64,000 bases of DNA from an uncultured Peptostreptococcaceae bacterium (GCA_910588185.1 CAJUQR010000008.1:1-64000), one strand, 5' to 3'; shown: positions 37,977 to 47,421, numbered from the stretch's first letter. The notes: generated by a model not told the origin, from the sequence alone. Program-made: numbers and translations.

Positions 37977-38823
37977 TGTAACGAACACCTCCTGTCAAGC
38001 GACAAACGTGAGCTCTGTCTTCCGCTTCCTGATCCTTATAGTAATTGCTTCTTTTAATTAATTCATCCCAATCTACTAAAGCACCGTCGAATTCAGGTCC
38101 GTCTACGCATACGAATTTATCTTCTCCACCGATGTTGCAGCGACAGCCTCCGCACATTCCTGTACCATCTATCATATAAGCTGTCAAAGATGCTACGGAG
38201 TGAATACCGTATTTTTCTGCGATCTGGCAAGTGAACTTCATCATCATAGGAGGACCTACAGCGATGACTTCATCGAATTTTTCACCAGATTGAATCAGCT
38301 CTTCAAGCTTTGCAGTCGTAAAGCCTTTTTCGCCGTAAGAACCATCATCGGTCATTACATAAAGCTTATCTACACCTGCTCTGAATTCATCTTCAAGAAT
38401 TACCAAATCCTTTGTCTTGAAGCCTTCGATCATAACAGTTTCTACGCCGTGATCGTGCATACCGCAAGCAAGAGGATATGCAAGTGCATTACCTGTACCT
38501 CCGCCTACTACACAAACCTTCTTAAGGCCTTCCATATGAGTCGGTTTTCCAAGAGGTCCAACTATATCTGCAAAGCAGTCACCTACTTCAAGCTGATCCA
38601 TCAACATTGTAGTTCTTCCAACAGCAGCATAAATCAAATCAATAGTGCCGTCTTTTTCATCATGTCCTGCCATTGTAAGAGGAATTCTTTCGCCATATTC
38701 ATCTGTACGAAGGATGATGAACTGACCAGGTCTTGCTTTTCTAGCTACTAAAGGAGCGTATATCTTAAGCCAAACCATGTTAGAGTTAAGTCTTCTTTTG
38801 TAAGTTACTTCAAACATTTTCAT
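37969..38823 (-). CDS. nfnA: NfnA: FNR-like FAD/[2Fe-2S] subunit
   Basis: A 284-residue protein of the ferredoxin-NADP reductase family. It has a FAD-binding barrel (ARPGQFIILRTDEYGERIPLT), an NAD(P)-binding fold (VCVVGGGTGNALAYPLACGM) and a C-terminal [2Fe-2S] motif (GMCGGCRC...FVCVDGPEFD). This is the small subunit of NADH-dependent reduced ferredoxin:NADP+ oxidoreductase. The ATG at 38823 is spaced correctly from AGGAGG; an ATG 9 bases upstream touches it. It overlaps nfnB by 8 bases and follows nifJ by about 18. Confidence 0.9.
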   Translation of the reverse strand: MKMFEVTYKRRLNSNMVWLKIYAPLVARKARPGQFIILRTDEYGERIPLTMAGHDEKDGTIDLIYAAVGRTTMLMDQLEVGDCFADIVGPLGKPTHMEGLKKVCVVGGGTGNALAYPLACGMHDHGVETVMIEGFKTKDLVILEDEFRAGVDKLYVMTDDGSYGEKGFTTAKLEELIQSGEKFDEVIAVGPPMMMKFTCQIAEKYGIHSVASLTAYMIDGTGMCGGCRCNIGGEDKFVCVDGPEFDGALVDWDELIKRSNYYKDQEAEDRAHVCRLTGGVRYND

Positions 38824-38841
38824 TTTGCTCATCCTCCTTTC

Positions 38842-41800
38842 CTAGTTATCCATGCTCTTTTTACGATTGAGCAATGTTTCATATCTATCCTTAGCCATCT
38901 CTTCTGCTTTATCGAACAATTCTTCTGCTCTTTCAGGGAATTTAAGCTTAAGTGAGTTGTATCTTACTTCTCCCATGATAAAGTCTCTGAAGCTTTCATT
39001 AGCTTCACCGCTGTCTATTGAAAGAGGATTCTTGCCTTCATCAGCAAGAGCAGGATTATATCTAAGCAGATTCCAATAACCGGAACGAACTGCATTTTTC
39101 ATTTCAAGCATTGACTTGTTCATACCTGCTTTTACGCCATGGTTGATACAAGGTGCATATGCGATAATCAGGGAAGGACCATCATAGCTTTCAGCTTCTT
39201 TGATTGCCTTTAATGTCTGAGCCGGATTTGCACCCATAGCTATTTGAGCTACGTATACATATCCATATGCCATGGCAATCTGAGCCAAATCTTTCTTCTT
39301 AACAGCCTTACCGGAAGCAGCAAACTTAGCAACGGCACCGATTGGTGTAGCTTTTGAAGACTGTCCGCCTGTATTGGAGTAAACTTCTGTATCAAATACC
39401 ATTACGTTTACGTTTTCACCTGAAGCAAGTACATGATCAAGTCCGCCGTAACCTATATCATAAGCCCATCCGTCTCCACCGAAGATCCACATTGAAGGTT
39501 TAACAAGCATATCCTTATTGTCAACAACATATTTTGCATCTTCATCAGTATCTGCTATAGCCTTACATGCTTCTACCAAAGCATCTCCTGTCTTAGCTGA
39601 AGCTTTGGCATCATCCATTGATACGAGCCATGCTTTTGCAGGTACTCCCAATTTATCCGCCAATCTTTCAACTGTTGACTTCATCTCATTTCTACGAGCC
39701 TGTACGGAAATAGCCATACCAAGTCCGAATTCAGCATTATCTTCAAACAATGAGTTAGCCCAAGCAGGACCTTTTCCTTCCTTATTTACAGTATAAGGAG
39801 TTGAAGGTGCTGAACATCCCCAAATTGATGAACATCCTGTCGCATTAGCTATAAACATTCTATCTCCGAAAAGCTGTGTTATAAGTTTTGCATAAGGGGA
39901 CTCTCCGCATCCAGGACAAGCTCCTGAGAATTCCATAAGCGGCTGTTTGAACTGAGAACCTTTGATTGTATCTTCTTTGAAAGGTACTTCTTTTTCTGTA
40001 ACTTCGTTAAACAGATAGTTGTATCTTTCCTGCTGTTTATTTACATAAGCATCTTCTGCATCCTGCATACTGATAGCTTTCTTTCTTGCAGGACAAACGT
40101 CAGCACAAGAACCGCAGCCTGTACAGTCTAAAGCAGAAATTCCAAGAGTAAAAAACTTACCCTTTGCGCCTTTCATAGGAAGTACAGTGTCTTTAACAGG
40201 CTCTGCTTCTTTCTCATCCATTACGAAAGGTCTGATTACGCCGTGAGGACAAACGTATGAACACCAGTTGCACTGCATGCAGTTTGCCATATCCCATTTA
40301 GGCACGTCGGCAGCTATACCACGTTTTTCATAAGCAGCCGTTCCTGCAGGAATCATACCATTAGCAGTATCCATAAATGTTGATACCGGTACATAATCTC
40401 CGGTCAATGTATTTGTAGGAACAAGTATGTTGTTGAGATAATCTGTGTGAAGCTTATCACGGCCTACCAGTTTTTCAGCCGGTGCATCGTCTTCTGCTGC
40501 TGCCCAAGAAGCAGGTACTTCTACCTTATGAACATGATTAACGCCTGCATCTACTGCTGCAAGGTTCATGTTAACGATCTTTTCGCCTTTCTTGCCATAA
40601 GTCTTCTTGATTGCATCTTTCATATATGTAACTGCATCGTCGATAGGAATAATATCTGCCAGCTTAAAGAAAGCTGCCTGAAGAACTGAGTTCGTTCTTC
40701 TTGCGCCAAGACCTATTTCCTTAGCTATGGAAACAGCGTCACAAGTGTAGAACTGTACATTATTCTTTGCAATATATCTCTTAACTTTTGCAGGAAGATG
40801 CTGCTCCAGTTCCTCATCACTCCATACGCAGTTGAGCAGGAAGAATCCGCCTGGTTTAACATCCTCAACCATTTCATATCTGTAAAGATATGCTGAATTA
40901 TGGCATGCTACAAAGTCAGCTTGTTTTACATAATAGGTTGATTTGATAGGCTCATCTCCAAAACGCAGATGAGAAATAGTAACACCGCCTGATTTTTTGG
41001 AATCATACTGGAAGTATGCCTGTACTTTTTTATCTGTATGGTCTCCTATAATCTTAACGCTGTTTTTGTTAGCGCCTACAGTACCGTCAGCACCAAGACC
41101 CCAGAACTTACAAGCCTTTGTTCCCTTAGCTGCAACATCAGGATATTCTGATGGGGTAAGTGACAAGTTTGTAACGTCATCTGTAATCGAAATAGTAAAT
41201 TCTTTCTTAGGAGATTCACTCCAAAGATTTTCATATACTGCCAAAACATCTGCTGGCTGAGTATCTTTTGAACCAAGGCCATAACGTCCGCCTACGATTA
41301 ATGCGCTTTCAAATTCAGTTCCTCTAAGCGCAGAAATCAAATCCAAATATAGAGGCTCGCCTACACCGCCAGGTTCCTTGGTTCTGTCAAGGACAGCAAT
41401 CTTCTTAACAGTCTTAGGAATAGACTGAAGCAAGTATTTCTGTGAGAAAGGTCTGTAAAGGTGAACTTCAACGATACCAACCTTCTTGCCCTTACCTCTT
41501 AAGTAATCAACCACTTCTTCTGCCGCATCACATACAGAACCCATAGCTACGATAATCTCTGTAGCTTCAGGATCTCCATAGTAGTTGAATGGCTTATAGT
41601 CAGTGCCAATCTTAGCGTTTACCTTATCCATGTATTCAGCAATAATATCTGCTGTCTCTATATATGCAGGGTTACATGCTTCTCTATGCTGGAAGAAAGT
41701 TTCCGGCTGTTCAGCTGAACCCATGCTGTGAGGATGATTAGGATGAAGAGCCTTTTCTTTGAAAGCCTTTACTGCTTCCCAATCAACCATATCTTTTAAT

Positions 41801-42363
41801 TCATCATAATCCCAGATTTCAATCTTCTGATTTTCGTGGGATGTTCTAAATCCGTCAAAGAAGTGAAGCATAGGAAGTTTGCCTGCAATAGTTGCAAGAT
41901 GAGCAACTGCTGCAAGGTCCATTACCTGCTGCACACTGTTTGAAGCAAGCATTGCAAAGCCTGTCTGGCGGCAACCCATAACATCGGAGTGATCTCCGAA
42001 AATAGAAAGAGCATGAGTAGCCAAAGCTCTGGCTGCAACGTGGAATACTGTAGGAGTCTGTTCTCCTGCCAGCTTATACATATTAGGAATCATAAGGAGA
42101 AGACCTTGTGATGCCGTAAATGTTGATGTATATGAACCAGCTGCTATTGAACCGTGAACAGCACCTGCTGCACCACCTTCAGACTGCATCTCTACAATCT
42201 TTACTTTCTCTCCAAATATATTTTTTCTATCTTGGGAAACCCATTCGTCCATGCTTTCTGCCATAGGTGAGGATGGTGTAATCGGGTAGATTGCCGCAAC
42301 CTCAGAGAATGCGTATGCTACGTGAGCGGCCGCTGTGTTTCCGTCCATTGTTTTTAATTTTCT
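38842..42363 (-). CDS. nifJ: pyruvate:ferredoxin (flavodoxin) oxidoreductase, single-chain
   Basis: Oxidatively decarboxylates pyruvate to acetyl-CoA and CO2, reducing ferredoxin. It is a full single-chain enzyme of about 1173 residues. The N-terminal domain has KTMDGNTAAAHVAYAFSEVA and AIYPITPSSPMAE. Two [4Fe-4S] ferredoxin motifs occupy about 680-760 (CMQCNWCSYVCPHG; CTGCGSCADVCPARKK), and the TPP domain has GACPGCGESPYAK, GCSSIWG and GGDGWAYDIGYGG. GTG at 42363 gives the usual family start RKLKTMDGN, with GGAG 9 bases upstream; a GTG 12 bases earlier overlaps the preceding gene. It is the carbon hub for alanine-derived pyruvate in this window. Confidence 0.97.
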   Translation of the reverse strand, partial: RKLKTMDGNTAAAHVAYAFSEVAAIYPITPSSPMAESMDEWVSQDRKNIFGEKVKIVEMQSEGGAAGAVHGSIAAGSYTSTFTASQGLLLMIPNMYKLAGEQTPTVFHVAARALATHALSIFGDHSDVMGCRQTGFAMLASNSVQQVMDLAAVAHLATIAGKLPMLHFFDGFRTSHENQKIEIWDYDELKDMVDWEAVKAFKEKALHPNHPHSMGSAEQPETFFQHREACNPAYIETADIIAEYMDKVNAKIGTDYKPFNYYGDPEATEIIVAMGSVCDAAEEVVDYLRGKGKKVGIVEVHLYRPFSQKYLLQSIPKTVKKIAVLDRTKEPGGVGEPLYLDLISALRGTEFESALIVGGRYGLGSKDTQPADVLAVYENLWSESPKKEFTISITDDVTNLSLTPSEYPDVAAKGTKACKFWGLGADGTVGANKNSVKIIGDHTDKKVQAYFQYDSKKSGGVTISHLRFGDEPIKSTYYVKQADFVACHNSAYLYRYEMVEDVKPGGFFLLNCVWSDEELEQHLPAKVKRYIAKNNVQFYTCDAVSIAKEIGLGARRTNSVLQAAFFKLADIIPIDDAVTYMKDAIKKTYGKKGEKIVNMNLAAVDAGVNHVHKVEVPASWAAAEDDAPAEKLVGRDKLHTDYLNNILVPTNTLTGDYVPVSTFMDTANGMIPAGTAAYEKRGIAADVPKWDMANCMQCNWCSYVCPHGVIRPFVMDEKEAEPVKDTVLPMKGAKGKFFTLGISALDCTGCGSCADVCPARKKAISMQDAEDAYVNKQQERYNYLFNEVTEKEVPFKEDTIKGSQFKQPLMEFSGACPGCGESPYAKLITQLFGDRMFIANATGCSSIWGCSAPSTPYTVNKEGKGPAWANSLFEDNAEFGLGMAISVQARRNEMKSTVERLADKLGVPAKAWLVSMDDAKASAKTGDALVEACKAIADTDEDAKYVVDNKDMLVKPSMWIFGGDGWAYDIGYGGLDHVLASGENVNVMVFDTEVYSNTGGQSSKATPIGAVAKFAASGKAVKKKDLAQIAMAYGYVYVAQIAMGANPAQTLKAIKEAESYDGPSLIIAYAPCINHGVKAGMNKSMLEMKNAVRSGYWNLLRYNPALADEGKNPLSIDSGEANESFRDFIMGEVRYNSLKLKFPERAEELFDKAEEMAKDRYETLLNRKKSMDN

Positions 42364-42371
42364 CACCGTAA

Positions 42372-43670
42372 TCACTCTCCTTCCCTCATGCTAAGAGCAT
42401 CTCTCTGCAAATAGTTATATTCAGGAACTACCTGTTCTTTGATAACGCCTCTTGCACATATATATTGGCAAACATTGCAGTTTTCACAAATCTCAGGATC
42501 AACAACTGCATGTTTATCTTCCATATAAATAGCTCCGTTAGGACAGTTGTTCATACAGTCTTCACATCCGATACAAGCTGAGTCACAAACTTTAGCTTTA
42601 TCTTCGTAATCATCTACCGAGCTGCATGGTACTTGTTTTTGTCCTTTATAAGGAACCATAACGATGAGGTTCTTAGGGCAAGAATAAGTACAGTCCTTAC
42701 ATCCTACACACTTATCAGGATCAACCTTAGCTGTTCCGTCTACTATATGTATAGCATCATATCTGCAAACGCCTGTACAAGTTCCTTGACCGCAGCAACC
42801 TGTAGTACAAAGACCTAAATCCTTAGGGTTCACTTTTTCAACTGCTTCTGTACAGCTCTGAATACCCATCTCCTTATAAACTGCGGATGCTTTGCTTCCG
42901 CCGCTGCATTTTACAAATGCCACTTTATCTTTAACCTTTGTAATATCATGATATGTATCGATTATAATCTTCTTTCTGCACTTAACTGCACATGCTACGC
43001 ATCCTACGCATTTGTCATAATCGATTACTGCATGGTTATCTACTATAGAAACTGCACCTTCCGGACAAGCTCTTTCACATTCACCACATGAAATACAACC
43101 GTATCCGCAAATTTGCCTTACTTTTTCATCATCCTCTTCAGTCGAAGAACATGGAATAAAGTTAGTAGCGTCTCTAGGAACCATACGAATCAAGTTTTGA
43201 GGGCAACCCTCTGCATTGGCACAAGCCATACAGCCTGTACACTTATCAACGTCGATGACAACTTTTCCATTTTCAAGCTTCATTGCATCGAACTTACACA
43301 TACTTATGCATGAGCCTACTCCTACGCAACCATCTTTACACTCGCCGCGTTTAAAGCCTGCGTCAACTGCATCCTTACAACTTGCAAAGCCCTGGAATCT
43401 TGTCTTGCCTGCGGCTCTTCCCATGCAGAAAACATAAGCTACTTCATCTTTTGTTTCCACAGTAGGAACTCCCATGACTTCTGCAATAGCGTCAACTGCA
43501 TCCTGCTTGCAAGCAGGGCACAAATTTACGCTTTCTCCTGCTGCGATACTTTCGGCGCATTCTTGACAGCTTTTCTTGCCACATCCGCCATAGCCTCCGC
43601 AGTCTACGCCCGGCAAAAGTGAAAGAATCTTCTTAACAACTTCTGCGGTCGCTCCTTTACCAGAATTCAT
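42372..43670 (-). CDS. RnfB-like polyferredoxin with duplicated module
   Basis: 432 residues from the ATG at 43670 (GAGGAGGT 7 bases upstream). An N-terminal four-cysteine Fes-type motif (CGGYGGCGKKSCQECA) is followed by two tandem copies of one ferredoxin module of about 160 residues. Each copy reads G-C-x4-C-x3-CK/RYDA, then a CxGC-x2-C motif, NLI-x-MVP, a CSS-x-DD segment and another GC-x2-C set. There are about 45 cysteines in all, enough for roughly eight [4Fe-4S] clusters. No membrane helix is visible (RnfB has one), so it is soluble. It is the first gene of the PFOR operon and probably an electron wire or reservoir for PFOR/Nfn. Confidence 0.85.
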   Translation of the reverse strand: MNSGKGATAEVVKKILSLLPGVDCGGYGGCGKKSCQECAESIAAGESVNLCPACKQDAVDAIAEVMGVPTVETKDEVAYVFCMGRAAGKTRFQGFASCKDAVDAGFKRGECKDGCVGVGSCISMCKFDAMKLENGKVVIDVDKCTGCMACANAEGCPQNLIRMVPRDATNFIPCSSTEEDDEKVRQICGYGCISCGECERACPEGAVSIVDNHAVIDYDKCVGCVACAVKCRKKIIIDTYHDITKVKDKVAFVKCSGGSKASAVYKEMGIQSCTEAVEKVNPKDLGLCTTGCCGQGTCTGVCRYDAIHIVDGTAKVDPDKCVGCKDCTYSCPKNLIVMVPYKGQKQVPCSSVDDYEDKAKVCDSACIGCEDCMNNCPNGAIYMEDKHAVVDPEICENCNVCQYICARGVIKEQVVPEYNYLQRDALSMREGE

Positions 43671-43747
43671 ACTAATACCTCCTCTGCCTATTAAATGTAT
43701 CTTTAGTATTATATACATATAGTCGCATATTTTTACAACAACAGAAA

Positions 43748-43776
43748 ACGCTGTAGTTCAAATTCCACTACAGCGT
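43748..43776 (-). terminator. hairpin terminator inside the polyferredoxin/nifJ leader
   Basis: ACGCTGTAGT and ACTACAGCGT form a perfect 10-bp stem, followed on the minus strand by TTTTCTGTTGTTG. It lies between the promoter at 43.9 kb and the first gene of the operon, so it is an attenuator candidate. Confidence 0.65.
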
Positions 43777-43779
43777 AAA

Positions 43780-43886
43780 AAGCTTGACATAAAGTTAGAC
43801 ATTTGTCATAAACCAGTGTGCCTTTGTCTTCTCACCCTTTGCGGAATTACAGCTATCCGCTGTCGTTTTTACGACATTCGGCTTCT
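43780..43886 (-). ncRNA. structured leader RNA upstream of the PFOR operon (unidentified)
   Basis: After the promoter the minus-strand RNA holds a GTCGT-AAAA-ACGAC hairpin. Next come overlapping pairing options (ACAGC with GCTGT; GCGGA with TCCGC) that could make a pseudoknot. A purine-rich segment AAAGGGTGAGAAGAC and a GACAAATGTC hairpin follow, then the terminator stem. The architecture is that of a riboswitch or attenuator. I compared it from memory with the common classes and found no match. Confidence 0.45.
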
Positions 43887-43892
43887 TTATAT

Positions 43893-43921
43893 ATTATAAA
43901 AATTAATATGTCAAAAGTCAA
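43893..43921 (-). promoter_or_regulatory. promoter of the polyferredoxin-nifJ-nfnAB operon
   Basis: Minus strand -35 TTGACT (43916-43921), 17-base spacer, -10 TATAAT (43893-43898). Transcription would begin near 43886, leaving a leader of about 215 bases. Confidence 0.75.
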
Positions 43922-44005
43922 TATTTACGTGACAAAATGTGAGCTATTTCGACGTATTTTTTGATGAGCATACTCTGTCAATTTATCATAGAAATTTTAA
44001 ATATA

Positions 44006-44038
44006 AAAAGGAATCACCATGATTCTGCAATTCCTTTT
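44006..44038 (-). terminator. terminator at the end of the phospholipid operon
   Basis: AAAAGGAAT pairs with ATTCCTTTT and a T-run follows on the minus strand; the stem overlaps the psd stop codon. Confidence 0.6.
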
Positions 44039-44894
44039 AAACCATCTTATTTAATCTTTCGCCCATCTTTACAGGCGTCTCAACACCGGCATCAGTATTC
44101 TTGATAAACTTCTTGTTTATACTGACAACGCCATTTTTTAAAAGAACTATAATGGTACTGCCTCCATATAAAAACATTCCTTTTTCCTGCCCCTTAAGAA
44201 CATCGCCTGCACCGTGATAATTCTTTATCTTTCCCACGAGCATTGCTCCTACTTCCATCTGAACTATCTTGCCAAAGTTATCAGACTCTATCACCGTATA
44301 CTCACGACAATTTTCACAAAACACCGGCACCGCATGTAACGCAATAGGCCTTACCGTATGCAGTTTTCCGGGAATATAGATATTCTCTCCCTTTTTGCCG
44401 CTGTCAATATAGCAGTATCTATGATAATTATCTACACATAGCCTGAACACTAGACATAAACCGCCATTAAACTCTCTTGCAAGCTTTTCATCCCTTAACA
44501 ATGATGAAATGGTATATCTGCTCTGTTTTACTCCTATGACAACATCATCTCTTATTTCATAAGCTGACAGCCATCCGTCACATGGAGCAATTAATACTTC
44601 TTGCCCCCCCTCGATTGGTCTTTTAGACTCTATTATCTTTCTGGAAAAACAATCATTAAAGCATTTGAACTTATCGCTATAATAGTCTTCAAGATCTATA
44701 TGATTTTTCCTTACAAATGGTTCTATTAAAAACTTTGACATAGAAGACGATAAAAACGCTCCGGCTATTTTTGATAATATTCTGCTGCAAAGAGGTTTAA
44801 GAATAATTCTTCCAATAGTGGTATTATACAAAAACCTAAGCGCCTTTGCCTCCTGTTCATAAGCTAAAACGTTATTCTTAATATCTTCAATCAC
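44037..44894 (-). CDS. psd: phosphatidylserine decarboxylase proenzyme
   Basis: Makes phosphatidylethanolamine from phosphatidylserine. The 285-residue proenzyme has the self-cleavage motif as GGST (MFLYGGSTIIVLLKNG, near 241-256); cleavage before the Ser creates the pyruvoyl group. VDNYHRYCYIDSG and HTVRPIALHAVPVFCENCREY carry conserved His residues. The long N-terminal part (DYYSDKFKCFNDCFSRK) marks the clostridial type II subgroup. It is the last gene of a lipid operon, overlapping pssA by 4 bases. Confidence 0.94.
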   Translation of the reverse strand: MIEDIKNNVLAYEQEAKALRFLYNTTIGRIILKPLCSRILSKIAGAFLSSSMSKFLIEPFVRKNHIDLEDYYSDKFKCFNDCFSRKIIESKRPIEGGQEVLIAPCDGWLSAYEIRDDVVIGVKQSRYTISSLLRDEKLAREFNGGLCLVFRLCVDNYHRYCYIDSGKKGENIYIPGKLHTVRPIALHAVPVFCENCREYTVIESDNFGKIVQMEVGAMLVGKIKNYHGAGDVLKGQEKGMFLYGGSTIIVLLKNGVVSINKKFIKNTDAGVETPVKMGERLNKMV

Positions 44895-45583
44895 TTAAGT
44901 GTCTCCCCAAGTATTACAAGTACACATTCAATAGCGCCTATTCCTACCATAATCAAGATGCCTTTGAGTCCAGGCTTCTTTATTTTCATTTTTGATAAAA
45001 ACGCAAATCCTGTAATAATAGCTGTTGCAAAATATACAACTGTAATATCAGCAGGAATAACATATTGAAGCAGCATTACAAATGGAAATATAAGCGAAGC
45101 CGACGTTACAGGCAGTCCCGTATAAAACTTTCTTGCTCCGCCTTCTGTCTTTTGTCGTTCCTCTTCTGTCACATTAAAATATGCTAAACGAATCATAGCT
45201 GCAAGTATGTAAAGGACCATTATTGTGCCAAGCACGCCTATAAAAAGTATTCTCTGCCATGACTGCGTACACTTATCTATAATCATTTCGACCGTTGGAG
45301 ATAAACGCAGCATGGCCATACCTATACAAGCAGGCAAAACGCCAAAAGCTACCAGATCTGACAACGAATCAATCTGTATCCCATAATTCATATGCATCTG
45401 AGTTCTGTCAGCTTTTGTGCGGGCAACTTTACCGTCAAAAGCATCACATAAACCGCAGAACAGCAAGAATATAACACCCCAATAAGGATGCCCGTTGCCG
45501 CTTAAAGAGACAAATATCCCCGTTCCTGCCGAAAGCAGTGAAAGATAAGTCAAAACCACTGTGTAATCATAATATCCTAACAT
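44891..45583 (-). CDS. pssA: CDP-diacylglycerol--serine O-phosphatidyltransferase
   Basis: A 230-residue membrane enzyme with about six hydrophobic segments. It carries the CDP-alcohol phosphatidyltransferase motif from DGKVAR (near 49-54) through to DSLSDLVAFG (near 73-82), with its catalytic aspartates. Bacillus-type PssA is the closest match. It condenses CDP-diacylglycerol with serine, and psd next door decarboxylates the product. It overlaps both neighbours. Confidence 0.93.
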   Translation of the reverse strand: MLGYYDYTVVLTYLSLLSAGTGIFVSLSGNGHPYWGVIFLLFCGLCDAFDGKVARTKADRTQMHMNYGIQIDSLSDLVAFGVLPACIGMAMLRLSPTVEMIIDKCTQSWQRILFIGVLGTIMVLYILAAMIRLAYFNVTEEERQKTEGGARKFYTGLPVTSASLIFPFVMLLQYVIPADITVVYFATAIITGFAFLSKMKIKKPGLKGILIMVGIGAIECVLVILGETLK

Positions 45584-46638
45584 TTCTTTTTCCTTCCTCG
45601 CGAAATAAGATAACTAACAAGTACCCATATTCCGCAAAGTATTATACAAAAATAAAATGACAATGACCTGCTGAGCAACTCCAGGTTTGTAGCCGCCTGT
45701 TCAGACATAAACTGAACAAATCCACTAAGCATAAGATAATCAGCAACCCCCATTGCACCAGGTATAGGTACAGAATTGGAACCTATGATTGCAAATCCCT
45801 GCATAGCCCATACCTTTACTGAACTACCCCAGCCAAAGGCTGCAATATATACAAACATAGTTACAGACACAAGAGATATACGCTGCAATACATTGAAGAC
45901 AAACAGCTTAACCATCATTCTTTTATGTGTCTTTATTAACTTTAAACATTCTCCGTAATCACTCATCACATTATTAATTTTATTCATCCATTTTTCTTTA
46001 TTTCTACAAAGTTTTATGGTACACAAAAAATTAATAATTCCGGTGCATATTTTATTTAGGAAAACTTCATTTTTTATCATAAGCATGAAGAATCCTGCAA
46101 GACCTAGCTGTATAATTATTCCCAGTATTATAAATACTCTGGGTAATATATCATAAGAAAAGAACAATTTAGGAGCTATTATAAACGAAAGAGCCCCTAT
46201 GACAATAATAGCAAGCGTATACATCATCAAATTTGTAAGCAGCGCTGCCGTTGCAGCAGTTGCAGACATACCATTTCTAATCATAAAATACGCAGATGCC
46301 GGCTGTCCCCCCGTTGCAGAAGGCGTTATTGCCGAAAAATAAATATCCGCCGAAGAGTAAGTTATCCCGTTTACAATTGATGCCTTATGATCAAACGGTT
46401 TACAGGCACATCTTATAGCAAGCGCTTCAAATATGATGAATCCAAACATACATATAATAGCAGCCAAAAGCGGTAAAAAATCAGAATATTTAATATACAA
46501 TAAAAAATCACGAAAAGAAAAAGAGCGATTTTGCGTCACAATTATATATATGGTCACCACCGCAATTGCCAGAAATAAAATTGACCATAAAACCTTTGAT
46601 AAGGCCGGATGTTTTGTGTTTTTTTCCTTTCCGTCCAA
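45577..46638 (-). CDS. UPF0104/LPG-synthase-TM-like flippase family membrane protein
   Basis: A 353-residue protein with about eight membrane segments and the family marks SAITPSATGGQPASAYFM (near 105-122) and NSVPIPGAMGVADYLML (near 286-302). This is the transmembrane (flippase) domain also found in MprF, without the aminoacyl-transferase domain. Within a phosphatidylserine/ethanolamine operon it likely moves or modifies a phospholipid; the substrate is unknown. Confidence 0.85.
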   Translation of the reverse strand: MDGKEKNTKHPALSKVLWSILFLAIAVVTIYIIVTQNRSFSFRDFLLYIKYSDFLPLLAAIICMFGFIIFEALAIRCACKPFDHKASIVNGITYSSADIYFSAITPSATGGQPASAYFMIRNGMSATAATAALLTNLMMYTLAIIVIGALSFIIAPKLFFSYDILPRVFIILGIIIQLGLAGFFMLMIKNEVFLNKICTGIINFLCTIKLCRNKEKWMNKINNVMSDYGECLKLIKTHKRMMVKLFVFNVLQRISLVSVTMFVYIAAFGWGSSVKVWAMQGFAIIGSNSVPIPGAMGVADYLMLSGFVQFMSEQAATNLELLSRSLSFYFCIILCGIWVLVSYLISRGRKKKC

Positions 46639-46643
46639 AATTC

Positions 46644-47345
46644 CTATTCCCCTCTTGAATCTAACCTGTTATCTTCTATCCCTATTCCAAATTTATAATT
46701 TATCCTATAAAGAAGCTTATATGCAGAAAAACGCTTACATATTAAAAGTCCTATTTCAAATACAGCTACACCGGCTATCACATCCAAAAACAGATGTTGT
46801 TTTACAAAAAGCGTAGACATAAACACCGCTATAGCCATAGCAAAGCAAGATACTTTAAACCATACATTGCAGTCCTTTATCTTGGCCACACCGCGAAAAC
46901 ACGCCCAGCTTTCAAGGCAGTGTATCGACGGGAAAAGATTATCGGGTTCATCAAGAAAATATATAAGTCCTGTAAGCTGACTAAATATATCTTCACCTAT
47001 AATATCAGGTCTAACCATCGAAGTCGGAGTTATAACAAAAAACATAAAGCATATCAACTTTGCAATTATATCAGCAGTGATAATCTCCATGCAAAGCTGC
47101 TCATCAGCATATGCAATTCTCCAATATCCAATTCCCCAAAACAAGAATGCCCCTACATATATAACTATAAATGCAGGTACAAAAGGTATAACTTCATCTA
47201 TGCCGGTTAAAACGCCGTAATGTTCTCTCGACGAAGTAAACAATCTGGTCACAAAATATGTAATTCCATTAGCTGCAAAAGCCATTACAATAGGCAGCCA
47301 TGAATATTTTGGCAGCAAATTTTCAAGCTTTAACGTATTCTTCAT
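46644..47345 (-). CDS. PAP2-family membrane phosphatase
   Basis: A 233-residue membrane protein of the PAP2 superfamily. LFPSIHCLESWACFRG (near 146-161) is the PSxH motif with the catalytic His, and STLFVKQHLFLDVIAG (near 196-211) the second SR-like/His-Asp motif. The first KX6RP motif is weakly represented, resembling the inositol-phosphorylceramide-synthase-like branch. It is the first gene of the lipid operon. A phosphatidate or phosphatidylglycerophosphate phosphatase role is possible. Confidence 0.83.
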   Translation of the reverse strand: MKNTLKLENLLPKYSWLPIVMAFAANGITYFVTRLFTSSREHYGVLTGIDEVIPFVPAFIVIYVGAFLFWGIGYWRIAYADEQLCMEIITADIIAKLICFMFFVITPTSMVRPDIIGEDIFSQLTGLIYFLDEPDNLFPSIHCLESWACFRGVAKIKDCNVWFKVSCFAMAIAVFMSTLFVKQHLFLDVIAGVAVFEIGLLICKRFSAYKLLYRINYKFGIGIEDNRLDSRGE

Positions 47346-47421
47346 CTATTTACCTTCAAAACATTAATTATCTAATATATTTTATCACATATTGTCTAAA
47401 AACACAAGAAACATAAAACAC

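Noticed and set aside
43780..43886. Leader RNA as a cobalamin, glycine, c-di-GMP or FMN riboswitch
   Set aside because: The core consensus strings of these classes, as I recall them, are not present.
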